A stretch of 9,236 nucleotides of DNA from positions 1-9,236 of the forward strand of contig JBHEMP010000127.1 in NCBI GenBank assembly GCA_046262515.1, in the 5' to 3' direction. Made by a program: the position numbers and the translations under genes. Of this stretch, positions 1-5,900 are shown in pieces. How positions within the stretch are numbered: position 1 is the stretch's first letter; every line of letters begins with the position of its first letter. The notes below the pieces were generated by a model that was not told where the DNA came from, searched no databases, and saw only the letters and a program-made list of their open reading frames with translations. Source of the stretch: JAXDLW01 sp046262515 (lineage in GTDB: Bacteria; Chloroflexota; Dormibacteria; DASZGP01).

Positions 1-273
1 GCGACCGCCTCCCCGGAGGTACTGCTGGTCTCGGTGGCCGACAAGCTGTACAACGCTCGATCCATCCTGCTGGATTACCGCCGCGTCGGTCCCGCTGTGT
101 GGGACCGCTTCCATGCCGGCCGCGCCGACCAACTCTGGTACTACCGGCAGCTGGCCGACAGGTTCCTGGACGCCGGCGACCCCGGCATCCATGTTCTTGC
201 CAGCGAGCTGGACCGCGTGGTGACTGAGATCGAAGCATTGCCCGCCGGCCGCCCCGCCCCTACCTTGCCGTAA
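1..273 (+). CDS. HD-domain phosphohydrolase, C-terminal part (5' end outside window)
   Basis: The frame is open from base 1 and ends at TAA 271-273, leaving 90 residues of a larger protein. The visible segment reads VSVADKLYNARSILLDYRR and then DQLWYYRQLADRF. This is the hallmark of the C-terminal half of small HD-domain proteins related to the hydrolase domain of RelA/SpoT, where the ADK.HNAR segment carries a metal-binding Asp and the later W/YYR helix packs on it. The metal-binding HD dipeptide itself would lie upstream of the window. Members are usually annotated as HD-domain or GTP-pyrophosphokinase-like phosphohydrolases; the substrate cannot be read from this fragment. The tail is short and Pro-rich (PAGRPAPTLP). 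No operon partner is evident downstream. The family call is fairly firm, the substrate unknown. Confidence 0.8.
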   Translation, partial: ATASPEVLLVSVADKLYNARSILLDYRRVGPAVWDRFHAGRADQLWYYRQLADRFLDAGDPGIHVLASELDRVVTEIEALPAGRPAPTLP

Positions 274-323
274 TCAGAGGGTCGACAGCGCCAACCACTA
301 GCCCGCGGATGCACAATGAATGC

Positions 324-551
324 ATGCCAGACAAAGTGGGTCGAGCGCCGCGTCTGCCAGTCGCCCAGGGGATTGGCGCGGACCCGGCGGTGGAGTTCGT
401 CAGCGAGGACTCCCTCGAGCTGCATCTGGCGGCGGCCGGGCGCCCGTTGGTCGTGCCAGAGCCGTCGCCGACCCCGCCGGGCTGGGGCAGGGCCGATCCT
501 GCGTGGGGTGCGGTGGTGGAACCGTTCCTCGAAGAGCGCGGACGCTTCTGA
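324..551 (+). CDS. Small hypothetical protein (uncertain)
   Basis: An ATG-initiated frame of 75 residues (ATG at 309 would add five). From about base 370 onward nearly every third codon position is G or C, as expected for coding DNA in this genome, and no competing frame across this stretch looks more protein-like. The product is acidic and Pro-rich (PEPSPTPPGWG), with no signal peptide, membrane segment or recognisable domain. No convincing Shine-Dalgarno sequence precedes either ATG. I do not recognise the gene. It may be a short genuine ORF or a remnant of a longer one, as the surrounding 1 kb shows decay. Confidence 0.35.
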   Translation: MPDKVGRAPRLPVAQGIGADPAVEFVSEDSLELHLAAAGRPLVVPEPSPTPPGWGRADPAWGAVVEPFLEERGRF

Positions 552-658
552 AGCATGGTCGAGGCCGCGGTCCGGACACTTCGGCGTTCGGTCGAGCCTT
601 CGACGCGGGACGTCGGATGGCCTGAGCAGGGGCTCGCGCCCGGTGATACCTTGTCAGG

Positions 659-919
659 ATGAAAGCTAGGCAGGACGGTCCGGCGCCTGATCTCAGCGGA
701 GCCCAGCTCCCGGTCGGGACGGACCCCGACGGGCAGGCGGCCCTGCTGGGAATCCTCGAAGAGCGGGACTCCAGCAACGTGGAGATGGCGGGGATCGTGC
801 GAGGGCGCCAGCGCGCGGGGCGACGGACAGTCCCAGCGCTCCATGCGGTTTGGGTGGGTGACGGCAGTTCAATAGCAGATGTGCCCGACGAGGCGTTGAT
901 GAAGGGGTTCGGGACCTGA
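659..919 (+). CDS. Hypothetical protein, possibly frameshifted at the 3' end
   Basis: An 86-residue frame from ATG 659, with a moderate third-position GC bias. No family is recognised. A weak -10-like TACCTT (647-652) lies 6 nt before the ATG. The frame stops with TGA at 917-919. If one G of the run near 904-906 is skipped, the reading continues as VRDLTLVIDAGGEPTATAERI to a TAG at 970-972, which overlaps the stop codon of the convergent GNAT remnant. That continuation looks as protein-like as the upstream part, so the annotated stop may come from an indel. The function is unknown, and non-coding status cannot be excluded. Confidence 0.35.
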   Translation: MKARQDGPAPDLSGAQLPVGTDPDGQAALLGILEERDSSNVEMAGIVRGRQRAGRRTVPALHAVWVGDGSSIADVPDEALMKGFGT

Positions 920-968
920 CCCTGGTCATCGACGCGGGAGGCGAGCCGACCGCGACAGCGGAGCGGAT

Positions 969-1183
969 CTAGGCGGTCGCCAGCCGCATGCAGCGGTAGG
1001 TGGTCCGGCTCACGAATCCGAGGCCGCTGTAGAGCCTGTCCGCCGGCCGTTGTCCGGCACTACCTCCGGCGATACCTCGGCAATGCCGCGCTCGCGGAGC
1101 AGCGCTACCGCCTCGACCATGACCGCGCGCCCAAAACCCCGGCCGCGCAGCGCGGCCTCAATCATCAACTCCCGGACAGCCAC
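969..1183 (-). pseudogene. GNAT-family N-acetyltransferase remnant, N-terminally truncated and frameshifted
   Basis: On the minus strand from 1183 the translation gives VAVRELMIEAALRGRGFGRA and then VMVEAVALLRERGIAEV. RGRGFGRA is the acetyl-CoA pyrophosphate-binding loop (Q/RxxGxG/A) of GNAT motif A. After VVPDNG the frame slips near 1041-1048: the zero frame gives RRTGSTAASDS and stops, whereas inserting one C gives NGPADRLYSGLGFVSRTTYR and runs to a TAG at 969-971. LYSGLGF is the typical GNAT motif B (LYxxxGF). The N-terminal half expected of a ~150-residue acetyltransferase is absent: residues upstream of 1183 (PWKIPIAAGVCRPRCPAPFP) are not GNAT-like. The gene is therefore both truncated and frameshifted, and very unlikely to be active. 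Confidence 0.8.
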
Positions 1184-1278
1184 CTGTCGCGGGAACGGGG
1201 CTGGGCAACGCGGTCGGCAAACGCCCGCCGCAATCGGTATCTTCCAAGGAGCTCGAACTGTTCTCACGGAGGTGCGCC

Positions 1279-1473
1279 ATGGCTGACAGTGAAATCACCA
1301 GGCTCTTCATGAGCGGCACCAACCAGGCCGTCCCGCTTCCGCGTCAGTTCCGCCTGGAGCCACTGCCCGATGTCGACGCGTGGTTCCAGGAGATCGACGC
1401 TGTCGGCTCCGGCGACTTCATGCCCGAGGGGCGCCAGCAGCCTGACGCTCCGCCAAGTCGGGCGCTGGATTGA
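1279..1473 (+). CDS. VapB/MazE-type antitoxin-like protein, orphan and internally shortened
   Basis: A 64-residue product with a good Shine-Dalgarno GGAGG (1268-1272) six bases before ATG 1279. Residues 6-24 (ITRLFMSGTNQAVPLPRQFR) match the first strands of the SpoVT/AbrB swapped-hairpin DNA-binding domain of VapB antitoxins (KLFxNGxSQAVRLPKEFRF). Residues 28-52 (LPDVDAWFQEIDAV...DFMPEGRQQ) match the toxin-binding tail of the same family (W..FF..LD...DFMPER). The two blocks are fused directly: the ~15-20 residues that normally complete the AbrB hairpin (G.EV.IRR.GD.V.L.P) are missing. No PIN toxin follows; a phosphatase gene comes next. The protein may keep toxin-binding capacity without normal DNA binding, or may simply be a relic. 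Confidence 0.7.
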   Translation: MADSEITRLFMSGTNQAVPLPRQFRLEPLPDVDAWFQEIDAVGSGDFMPEGRQQPDAPPSRALD

Positions 1474-1545
1474 AGGTCCCTGCTCAAACACCTACGCCGG
1501 GATAGAGGCGGAGGTAGGTGAGATCAGGCGACTGAACCTGGGCCG

Positions 1546-2079
1546 ATGACGGCGTCCGTCCCCGTGCCCTACGAGCGGTCCTACTGGGTCGTTCCCGGGA
1601 AGCTCCTTGCCGGCTGCTACCCCGGCGACAAGAGCACAGAAGTCGCCCGGGAAAAGCTTGAGGGAATGCTGCGCGTAGGGATCCGCGCGTCCGTCAACTT
1701 GATGGAGGAGGGCGAGTCGAGTCACCAGGGTGAGCCGGTCGTTCCGTACGAGGCGCCCTTCCAGGCGCGAGGGATCAAGTGCGCCCGGATGCCGATCCGC
1801 GATGAAGACATTCCTTCTGTCGCCGAGATGACCGAGATCCTGGACCTGACCGACCAATTGATAGCCGCCGGCTCACCGACCTACGTTCATTGCTGGGGCG
1901 GCAAGGGGCGCACCGGGACCGCGGTTGGCTGCTGGCTGGTGCGACACGGTATCGCGCAGCCGGACCGCGCTGTCGAGATGATCCAGTCGCTGCAGGCGCA
2001 CACCCACGGCACTCTTGCACCCTCGCCGGAGAACGACCTGCAGCGCGGGTTTGTCGCCGCGTGGAAGGCGGGCCAGTAG
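1546..2079 (+). CDS. Cys-based protein phosphatase (tyrosine/dual-specificity type)
   Basis: A 177-residue protein. The active-site P-loop is at 114-124, VHCWGGKGRTG, with catalytic Cys116 and phosphate-binding Arg122 in the CX5R(S/T) arrangement. IRDEDIP (84-90) supplies candidate general-acid Asp residues (86 or 88), and PENDLQRGFV (161-170) resembles the Q-loop segment that positions water in dual-specificity phosphatases. The fold is expected to dephosphorylate Tyr/Ser/Thr or small phospho-substrates in the cytoplasm; there is no signal peptide or membrane segment. The HCWGG(x)GRTG form of the loop is, to my knowledge, typical of bacterial phosphatases fused to or adjacent to ADP-ribosylglycohydrolases. 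An ARPP-1 gene lies 3.8 kb downstream. ATG 1546 is used because the N-terminal PYERSYWVVPGKLLAGCYPG looks native (PG.LLAG.YPG is common at the start of this family). The ribosome-binding site is weak. Confidence 0.85.
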   Translation: MTASVPVPYERSYWVVPGKLLAGCYPGDKSTEVAREKLEGMLRVGIRASVNLMEEGESSHQGEPVVPYEAPFQARGIKCARMPIRDEDIPSVAEMTEILDLTDQLIAAGSPTYVHCWGGKGRTGTAVGCWLVRHGIAQPDRAVEMIQSLQAHTHGTLAPSPENDLQRGFVAAWKAGQ

Positions 2080-2112
2080 CGGCTGCGGCCCGACCACAAG
2101 CGGGGCATCGGC

Positions 2113-2967
2113 ATGGCGGGAGCGGCTGGCGGGGGAGCAAGTACCATACCCAAGAAGATGATGTCCATCTCACAGGGCAAGCTAATCGCCGCCCTTGGCG
2201 CGGTCGTGGTCCTAGTGCTCGTGGCCATAGCCTTTCTTATCGGTCGGGGCTCGGGCACTGTCCCGACTACCGCGCATGTCATCCCCAGCCCCACGGTGGT
2301 GGTGAGTCAATAGCCGAGCGCGCCGCCGCCCGCGACGACGCTGAGCGCAGCCGGCAGTCTGCTCCAGGCCGGAAAGGGATCCGACCCGGCCAGTGGGCGA
2401 GGTAACGGCCCCGGTTGCCAGGTCTGGGTTGACAGCGGCTGGACCCTCAATGAGTGCGCCATCACCCCGGTCGACGGCAACAGGCCGGAGGCCAGCATCG
2501 CGTGGGTCACCGAACACAGGCAGGGCGCGCGCGGGGTGCAATGGCGTGCGTTCTTCATGACCACCACGGCCAACGACGCCTACTGGCACACCAGGCTCTA
2601 CTACAGTGACGACCAGGGCGGCGGGTTGACCGGCATCACGGTCAAGGGCGTCGATGTCAGCGACGGCTGGTCCCCGTGGCTGGTGGCCGGCTTCCGACAT
2701 AACCGGATGAGCGCGGGCGGCACCGTGCTGGACTACGACGTCATCACCCGGGGCGCCCCGGGTACAGACCCGGCGGTGCTGATACACCGTCAGCTGGGTG
2801 ACGGTGTTGCCGTCCTGGGTGGTCAGCACATCGAGGACTACGGCGATGCTGGCGGCGGCAGCGCGGCGTACACCAAAGCTGTCATCAAGTTCGTCAACGG
2901 CGCCCACGAGGTGACGTCGACCGCGTCGGTCAACGCGGCAGACCTGCCGAAGTCCGACCTGCCCTGA
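2113..2967 (+). pseudogene. Membrane-anchored exported protein interrupted by an in-frame TAG
   Basis: One continuous frame of 283 sense codons is split by a single amber codon at 2311-2313. The first part (from ATG 2113, or more likely ATG 2158/2161) holds a short basic N-terminus, a ~20-residue hydrophobic segment (LIAALGAVVVLVLVAIAFLI) and the start of a Pro/Thr/Val linker. The same frame continues beyond TAG with more linker (PSAPPPATTLSAAG) and then a ~190-residue extracytoplasmic domain. That domain contains two Cys about 14 residues apart near its start (GCQVW and NECAI) and is rich in Trp, Tyr, Gly and Asp, ending KSDLP at TGA 2965-2967. Coding bias is unbroken across the stop. Topology: single N-terminal anchor with the domain outside. 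I do not recognise the domain family. The gene may be inactivated, read through, or carry a sequencing error. Without readthrough only a ~50-66 residue anchor peptide would be made. Confidence 0.7.
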
Positions 2968-3018
2968 CCGCGCTTTGACCGTGGAGTGCGACCACACGGA
3001 CTGAAAGGCCGGGTCGCC

Positions 3019-3423
3019 TCAGAAGCTGAGCATCACCATGTGGCGGGCGCCGGCGGCGCGGAGCCGCGCGAAATCGCGGGAATCGTCCGTGAGAACTGCG
3101 GCTTTACGGCGATGCGCCGCAGCCGCCACCAGCGCGTCGACAAGGCTCACGTCGCCGCGGTCCTTCGGTACCCGCGCCAGTAATTCTCCAGCGTGACTGC
3201 CCTCTTCGATGCTCGTTGAGTCACCGCCGTACGCGGCGAGGACCTGCTGGAGACGAGTCCGAAGCGTGCGGTCTTTCCATGCCGCCGCGAACATTTCGGC
3301 GCGTACCGCGGGTGGAACCTCGAACGTGTGGCCCTGGCGATGCGCACGCCGAAGCCGAGCCTGGAACAATCGATCACCTTCAACAAGTCGGCCCAGCGGT
3401 CCGGAGTCCATGAGCACAATCAC
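3019..3423 (-). CDS. PIN-domain toxin (VapC-like)
   Basis: A 134-residue protein starting at GTG 3423-3421, which overlaps the TGA stop of the antitoxin gene by four bases (GTGA). A longer upstream reading exists but would run inside the antitoxin gene, so the overlapping GTG is preferred. PIN-domain acidic residues are visible: Asp6 (VLMDSGPLG), Glu43 (VRAEMF), Asp96 (VSLVDALVAAAA) and Asp113/114 (VLTDDSRDF). PIN toxins are Mg-dependent endoribonucleases that cleave tRNA or rRNA. The ending TDDSRDFARLRAAGARHMVM is typical of the last strand of the fold. The pair is co-transcribed and translationally coupled with the RHH antitoxin at 3420-3722. The first motif is MDSGPL rather than the common LDTSAL, so it is a somewhat divergent subfamily. 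Confidence 0.87.
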   Translation of the reverse strand: MIVLMDSGPLGRLVEGDRLFQARLRRAHRQGHTFEVPPAVRAEMFAAAWKDRTLRTRLQQVLAAYGGDSTSIEEGSHAGELLARVPKDRGDVSLVDALVAAAAHRRKAAVLTDDSRDFARLRAAGARHMVMLSF

Positions 3424-3722
3424 CGGGGCTTCTTGCCGCGCCGTCGGAGCTCGGATTCTGCCCGGGCCATCTCCCGGTCCCATTTCCGCGCCAGGCCAGG
3501 GAACTCAGGGCTCGCCTCCACCTGGTCCAGGCGTTGGCGACCGAGATCGGGATCGCCGTCACCCGCCAGAGCCTCGATAGCCTCGATCTGCCGATCCGTG
3601 CGCAGCTGGTTGGCCATGGCCCGTTCGGCGAACTCCGAGACGTTTCCGTATCGTGCGCTGGCCTCCGCCACGATCCATTCCGGCACCGTAACGCTCAGAA
3701 CCTTGCGTCGCCGCTCTGTCAT
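3420..3722 (-). CDS. Ribbon-helix-helix antitoxin (VapB-like)
   Basis: A 100-residue protein from ATG 3722-3720. Residues 3-40 (ERRRKVLSVTVPEWIVAEAS...NVSEFAERAMANQL) give the RHH pattern: a beta-strand (KVLSVTVPE) followed by two helices, the second opened by the N-cap NVSEF. The C-terminal 50 residues are charged and helical (RKWDREMARAESELRRR), as expected for a flexible tail that wraps a PIN toxin. An in-frame ATG 57 nt upstream would add MNRISDICGTATHACHTRH, which is not RHH-like; ATG 3722 also sits inside the inverted repeat at 3717-3737, so it is preferred. A -10-like CATACT (3734-3729, minus strand) lies 6 nt before the ATG, suggesting a leaderless or near-leaderless mRNA. The stop overlaps the toxin GTG. 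Confidence 0.85.
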   Translation of the reverse strand: MTERRRKVLSVTVPEWIVAEASARYGNVSEFAERAMANQLRTDRQIEAIEALAGDGDPDLGRQRLDQVEASPEFPGLARKWDREMARAESELRRRGKKPR

Positions 3723-3737
3723 ATGCCGAGTATGACA
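3717..3737. promoter_or_regulatory. Inverted repeat at RHH antitoxin start, candidate operator
   Basis: TGTCATA and TATGACA are perfect 7-bp arms separated by TGCCGAG. The repeat covers the antitoxin start codon (3722-3720) and the -10-like hexamer on the minus strand. RHH antitoxins typically bind short inverted repeats overlapping their own promoter, so this is the expected position for autoregulation. Function is inferred from position and symmetry only. Confidence 0.6.
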
Positions 3738-3801
3738 CGCATGGGTGGCCGTTCCACATATATCGCTGATGCGGTTCAAATGCCAGGTCGTCCAATCATG
3801 G

Positions 3802-3815
3802 TATAAACTGAAGTT
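3802..3815 (+). promoter_or_regulatory. -10 element TATAAA and short palindrome before AbrB-type antitoxin
   Basis: TATAAA at 3802-3807 lies 8 nt before ATG 3816, so transcription would start at or next to the start codon: a leaderless mRNA. No clear -35 hexamer is found at normal spacing; TTCAAA at 3775-3780 is 21 nt away. AACT-GA-AGTT (3806-3815), a small perfect palindrome between the -10 and the ATG, could be an operator half-site for the AbrB-fold antitoxin. This is the most AT-rich patch in the neighbourhood. Confidence 0.5.
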
Positions 3816-4076
3816 ATGGCAGATGCGCTATATCGGACACGCGTCGGGCCTGGAGGTCGGGTGGTGCTCCCGGTGCGGATGCGCCGGGCCATGAACCTGC
3901 AGGTAGGTTCGGAGTTGATCCTGGCCGAGGCCAGCGCCGGCGAATGGCGGCTGTTCACGCGCTCCGATGCGCTGGCGCAGCTGCAGGCCCTTGTGCGCGA
4001 CAAGGTCCGGGCTGACGACAGCCTCGTCGACGAGCTCCTGGCCGAGCGCCGCCAGGAGTCGCGCCGCACGCGATGA
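3816..4076 (+). CDS. AbrB/MazE-fold antitoxin (VapB-like)
   Basis: An 86-residue protein. Residues 5-48 (LYRTRVGPGGRVVLPVRMRR...LQVGSELILAEASAGEWRLFT) form a complete SpoVT/AbrB-type DNA-binding hairpin with the signature GxGGRVVLPxxMRRAxxLxxG. This contrasts with the shortened copy at 1279. The C-terminal 35 residues (ALAQLQALVRDKV...LVDELLAERRQESRRTR) form an amphipathic helix ending in an Arg-rich tail, the usual toxin-neutralising region. The stop TGA overlaps the toxin ATG by four bases (ATGA), a standard antitoxin-toxin arrangement. No Shine-Dalgarno sequence lies before ATG 3816; the -10 at 3802 indicates a leaderless start. It is divergent from the RHH/PIN pair at 3019-3722 with a 93-bp shared intergenic region. 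Confidence 0.88.
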   Translation: MADALYRTRVGPGGRVVLPVRMRRAMNLQVGSELILAEASAGEWRLFTRSDALAQLQALVRDKVRADDSLVDELLAERRQESRRTR

Positions 4077-4453
4077 CCGTGGTGCTCGACGCCTCTGCCC
4101 TGCTGGCGGTGTTGAACGCCGAGGCGGGGGCGCAGGTGGTCGCGCCACAGCTTGACGCCGCCGTGATCAGCGCCGTGAACCTCAGCGAGGTCGCCGGGAA
4201 GCTGGTGGACCGCGGCCTGCGCCCGTCGGACGTTCGCGCCTCGCTGGAAGCACTTCAGCTTGACGTTCGAGCTTTTGACACCAACCAGGCTTTTCTTACC
4301 GGGGAGCTGAGGACAGCGGTCCCAAAGGATTTCGCGCTCGGCGATCGGGCGTGCCTCGCCCTCGCGAGTACCCTGGGCGCTCCGGCCCTCACCGCCGACC
4401 GTCAGTGGTCCGAGCTTCGCCTCCCCGGCGTGAAAGTCAGAGTGATTCGATAG
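4073..4453 (+). CDS. vapC: PIN-domain toxin (VapC)
   Basis: A 126-residue single-domain PIN protein, near the family's usual ~130. Acidic catalytic residues are all present: Asp6 (VVLDASALLAVLN), Glu39 (VNLSEVAGKL), Asp91 (FALGDRACLALA) and Asp109 (ALTADRQW). VapC proteins are Mg-dependent endoribonucleases that block translation when released from the antitoxin. The start ATG overlaps the stop of the AbrB-type antitoxin (ATGA), so the two are translationally coupled. No key residue is missing, so this looks like an intact module. The stop TAG 4451-4453 is 9 nt before the GTG that opens the WYL regulator frame, which may share the transcript. Confidence 0.9.
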   Translation: MTVVLDASALLAVLNAEAGAQVVAPQLDAAVISAVNLSEVAGKLVDRGLRPSDVRASLEALQLDVRAFDTNQAFLTGELRTAVPKDFALGDRACLALASTLGAPALTADRQWSELRLPGVKVRVIR

Positions 4454-4462
4454 CTGCCGCGA

Positions 4463-5524
4463 GTGAGGCCCACTGAGACGTGTGGCAGGCGACACTGCCG
4501 CGTCCAACAAGATAGAGGTCTGGTAGCTCACAATGCCGGAAGTGCCAGAGTCGACCAGGGAATTGAGAAGCAGGACCGCGCGGCGCGGCTGATCCTCGTC
4601 ATGCAGATCATGGCGGGGGCGCCGCAGGGAGTGACCGCGCGCGAGATCGGCGAGCGCACCAACCGCGACAAGCGCACCGCGCTTCGCGATATCCACGCGC
4701 TGGAGGACATCGGTGTCCCGGTGATCCAGGAGGCCAACGACACCTGGCGCCTGATGCCGGATTACATCCTGCCGACGATCGCGTTCACCCAGCAGGAGAC
4801 CATGGCCATCCTGCTCGCCACCCGCCTCGCGGTCCAGCACCTCGACTACAACAACGAGTTCCTGGCCATGGCGCTGAACAAGCTCGCTGCCTCACTGCCC
4901 AAGGGCGCGGTCAAGGTGCACGTCGGAGAGAGCGCCAGCCAGTTGGCTGCCAAGCCGGCGGACGCCGAGCGGCAGAAGGTCTTCAGCGTGATCACCACCG
5001 GTCTGCTGACGCGTAAGCAGATCCGTTTCACCTACATCGACAGCAAGGGAATCGAGACCGAGCGTCGCATCCACCCGTATTTCCTTGAGCCCATCTCGCT
5101 GATGTCCCGCGGCACCTACGTGTTCGGCAAGGACATCGACAAGCGCGAAATGCGGGTTTTCAAGCTCGACCGCATCATCAAGGCCGAGGTCCTGGCCACC
5201 GACGCCTACATTCCCGACGACGCCACCCTGCAGAAGCAGGTTGCCGACTCGTGGGGGGTGTGGACGCAGGACAAAGTGCAGACCGTGGAGCTCCTATTTA
5301 ATAAGGATGTGGCCCGGCGGATTGCCGAGACGCGCTGGCACCCCTCGCAGGAGCTGACGAAGCAGAAGGGCGGCGCAGTGTTGATGAGGCTCAAGGTCCG
5401 GGGCCTGGTGGAGATCACGCCGTGGATCCTGAGCTGGGGCGCCGACGTTGAGGTAGTTGGTCCGCCAGACTTGCGTAAGCGGGTCGCCGCGAAAGCCGCG
5501 CGGATGGCCGCCCGCTACAGTTGA
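4463..5524 (+). CDS. HTH-WYL-WCX transcriptional regulator
   Basis: 353 codons from GTG 4463. An N-terminal winged HTH spans about 38-97 (DRAARLILVMQIM...GVTAREIGERTNRDKRTALRDIHALEDIGVPV). The WYL domain is at ~172-245 (IRFTYIDSKGIETERRIHPY and then RGTYVFGKDIDKREMRVFKLDRI), with TYV in place of the Trp-Tyr-Leu triplet. A C-terminal WCX-like part lies at ~270-345 (VELLFNKDVARRIAETRWHPSQEL). WYL regulators bind DNA and respond to a ligand, often nucleic acid or a nucleotide; several control phage-defence loci. The start is uncertain: residues 1-33 after GTG 4463 look non-native (MRPTETCGRRHCRVQQ). ATG 4533 is a better-placed start (MPEVPEST...) but lies in another frame and would need a frame change before about codon 14. 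No other in-frame ATG or GTG precedes the HTH. Confidence 0.88.
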   Translation: MRPTETCGRRHCRVQQDRGLVAHNAGSARVDQGIEKQDRAARLILVMQIMAGAPQGVTAREIGERTNRDKRTALRDIHALEDIGVPVIQEANDTWRLMPDYILPTIAFTQQETMAILLATRLAVQHLDYNNEFLAMALNKLAASLPKGAVKVHVGESASQLAAKPADAERQKVFSVITTGLLTRKQIRFTYIDSKGIETERRIHPYFLEPISLMSRGTYVFGKDIDKREMRVFKLDRIIKAEVLATDAYIPDDATLQKQVADSWGVWTQDKVQTVELLFNKDVARRIAETRWHPSQELTKQKGGAVLMRLKVRGLVEITPWILSWGADVEVVGPPDLRKRVAAKAARMAARYS

Positions 5525-5537
5525 CCGCAGCCCTTGG

Positions 5538-5780
5538 TCAGCTGATTCTTGAGGCGACCGCCTCACCGACGTAGCGATCCTTCGCCGTCGCGACATCGGC
5601 GCCGCCTGAGTCTCCCAGGGCCATCACCGCGGCGCGAACCACCGCCGAGCGGGGACGCGCAAGGTCGCGCGCGATCAAGCGCCGGATGTACTCACCCAGC
5701 GAGACTCCTGAGGCACCCGCTTTCCGCTTGGCCCGTTGCAGCTCCTCGGGCAGAAGGGTGACCTGGAATCGCGACATCAT
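5538..5780 (-). CDS. Orphan ribbon-helix-helix antitoxin
   Basis: About 80 residues from ATGATG at 5780-5775; the first or the second ATG may be used. MSRFQVTLLPEELQRAKRKA then GVSLGEYIRRLIARDL is the RHH strand-helix-helix. The tail ALGDSGGADVATAKDRYVGEAV matches the toxin-binding C-terminus (GDSGGSD.A..KD..IGEAV) of RHH antitoxins that normally precede a PIN toxin. Here no toxin follows: downstream on this strand is the 3' end of the convergent WYL gene, 13 bases away. The longer open frame upstream (to 6335) is antisense to the ARPP-1 gene and is rejected. A -10-like TACGAT (5795-5790) lies 9 nt before the first ATG and no Shine-Dalgarno is seen, again suggesting leaderless expression. It is probably a solo antitoxin that lost its toxin, or acts in trans. 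Confidence 0.8.
   Translation of the reverse strand: MMSRFQVTLLPEELQRAKRKAGASGVSLGEYIRRLIARDLARPRSAVVRAAVMALGDSGGADVATAKDRYVGEAVASRIS
5550..5565. repeat. Perfect 7-bp inverted repeat near the convergent WYL/RHH ends
   Basis: TGAGGCG and CGCCTCA flank AC. The repeat lies within the last codons of the RHH antitoxin and just past the WYL stop. It could form a small hairpin in transcripts of either strand, but no T-run follows on either side, so a terminator role is only possible. Confidence 0.35.
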
Positions 5781-5816
5781 TGCGGGTTGATCGTACCGTG
5801 GGACGGGAAGGTATCC

Positions 5817-5840
5817 CGCCGCTACCAGTAGCGGCGTTTT
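5817..5840 (+). terminator. Rho-independent-type terminator
   Basis: CGCCGCTAC / GTAGCGGCG are perfect 9-bp arms around CA (the stem can open to a CCAG loop), followed directly by TTTT. On the plus strand this is a good intrinsic terminator. It lies ~290 nt past the WYL stop and 60 nt before the ARPP-1 start, so it would insulate ARPP-1 from upstream transcription. Transcripts reaching it from the WYL gene would be antisense to the whole RHH antitoxin. Confidence 0.7.
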
Positions 5841-5900
5841 CTGCGGCCGCTCCCCCAACGCGACATCAACTTGTCGCACCCTCGGCCCACGATCGGCGGC

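Noticed and set aside
260..844. 194-codon minus-strand open frame over the left intergenic stretch
   Set aside because: The translation is rich in Ser/Arg/Pro without motif or consistent third-position bias; it looks like a shadow frame.
2212..2997. 261-codon minus-strand open frame
   Set aside because: It is antisense to the exported protein, whose TM segment, linker and coding bias are much more convincing; the minus product shows no domain.
3776..4840. 354-codon open frame on the minus strand
   Set aside because: It is antisense to three well-supported genes (AbrB antitoxin, PIN toxin, WYL regulator) and has no recognisable motif; GC-rich DNA produces such long shadow frames.
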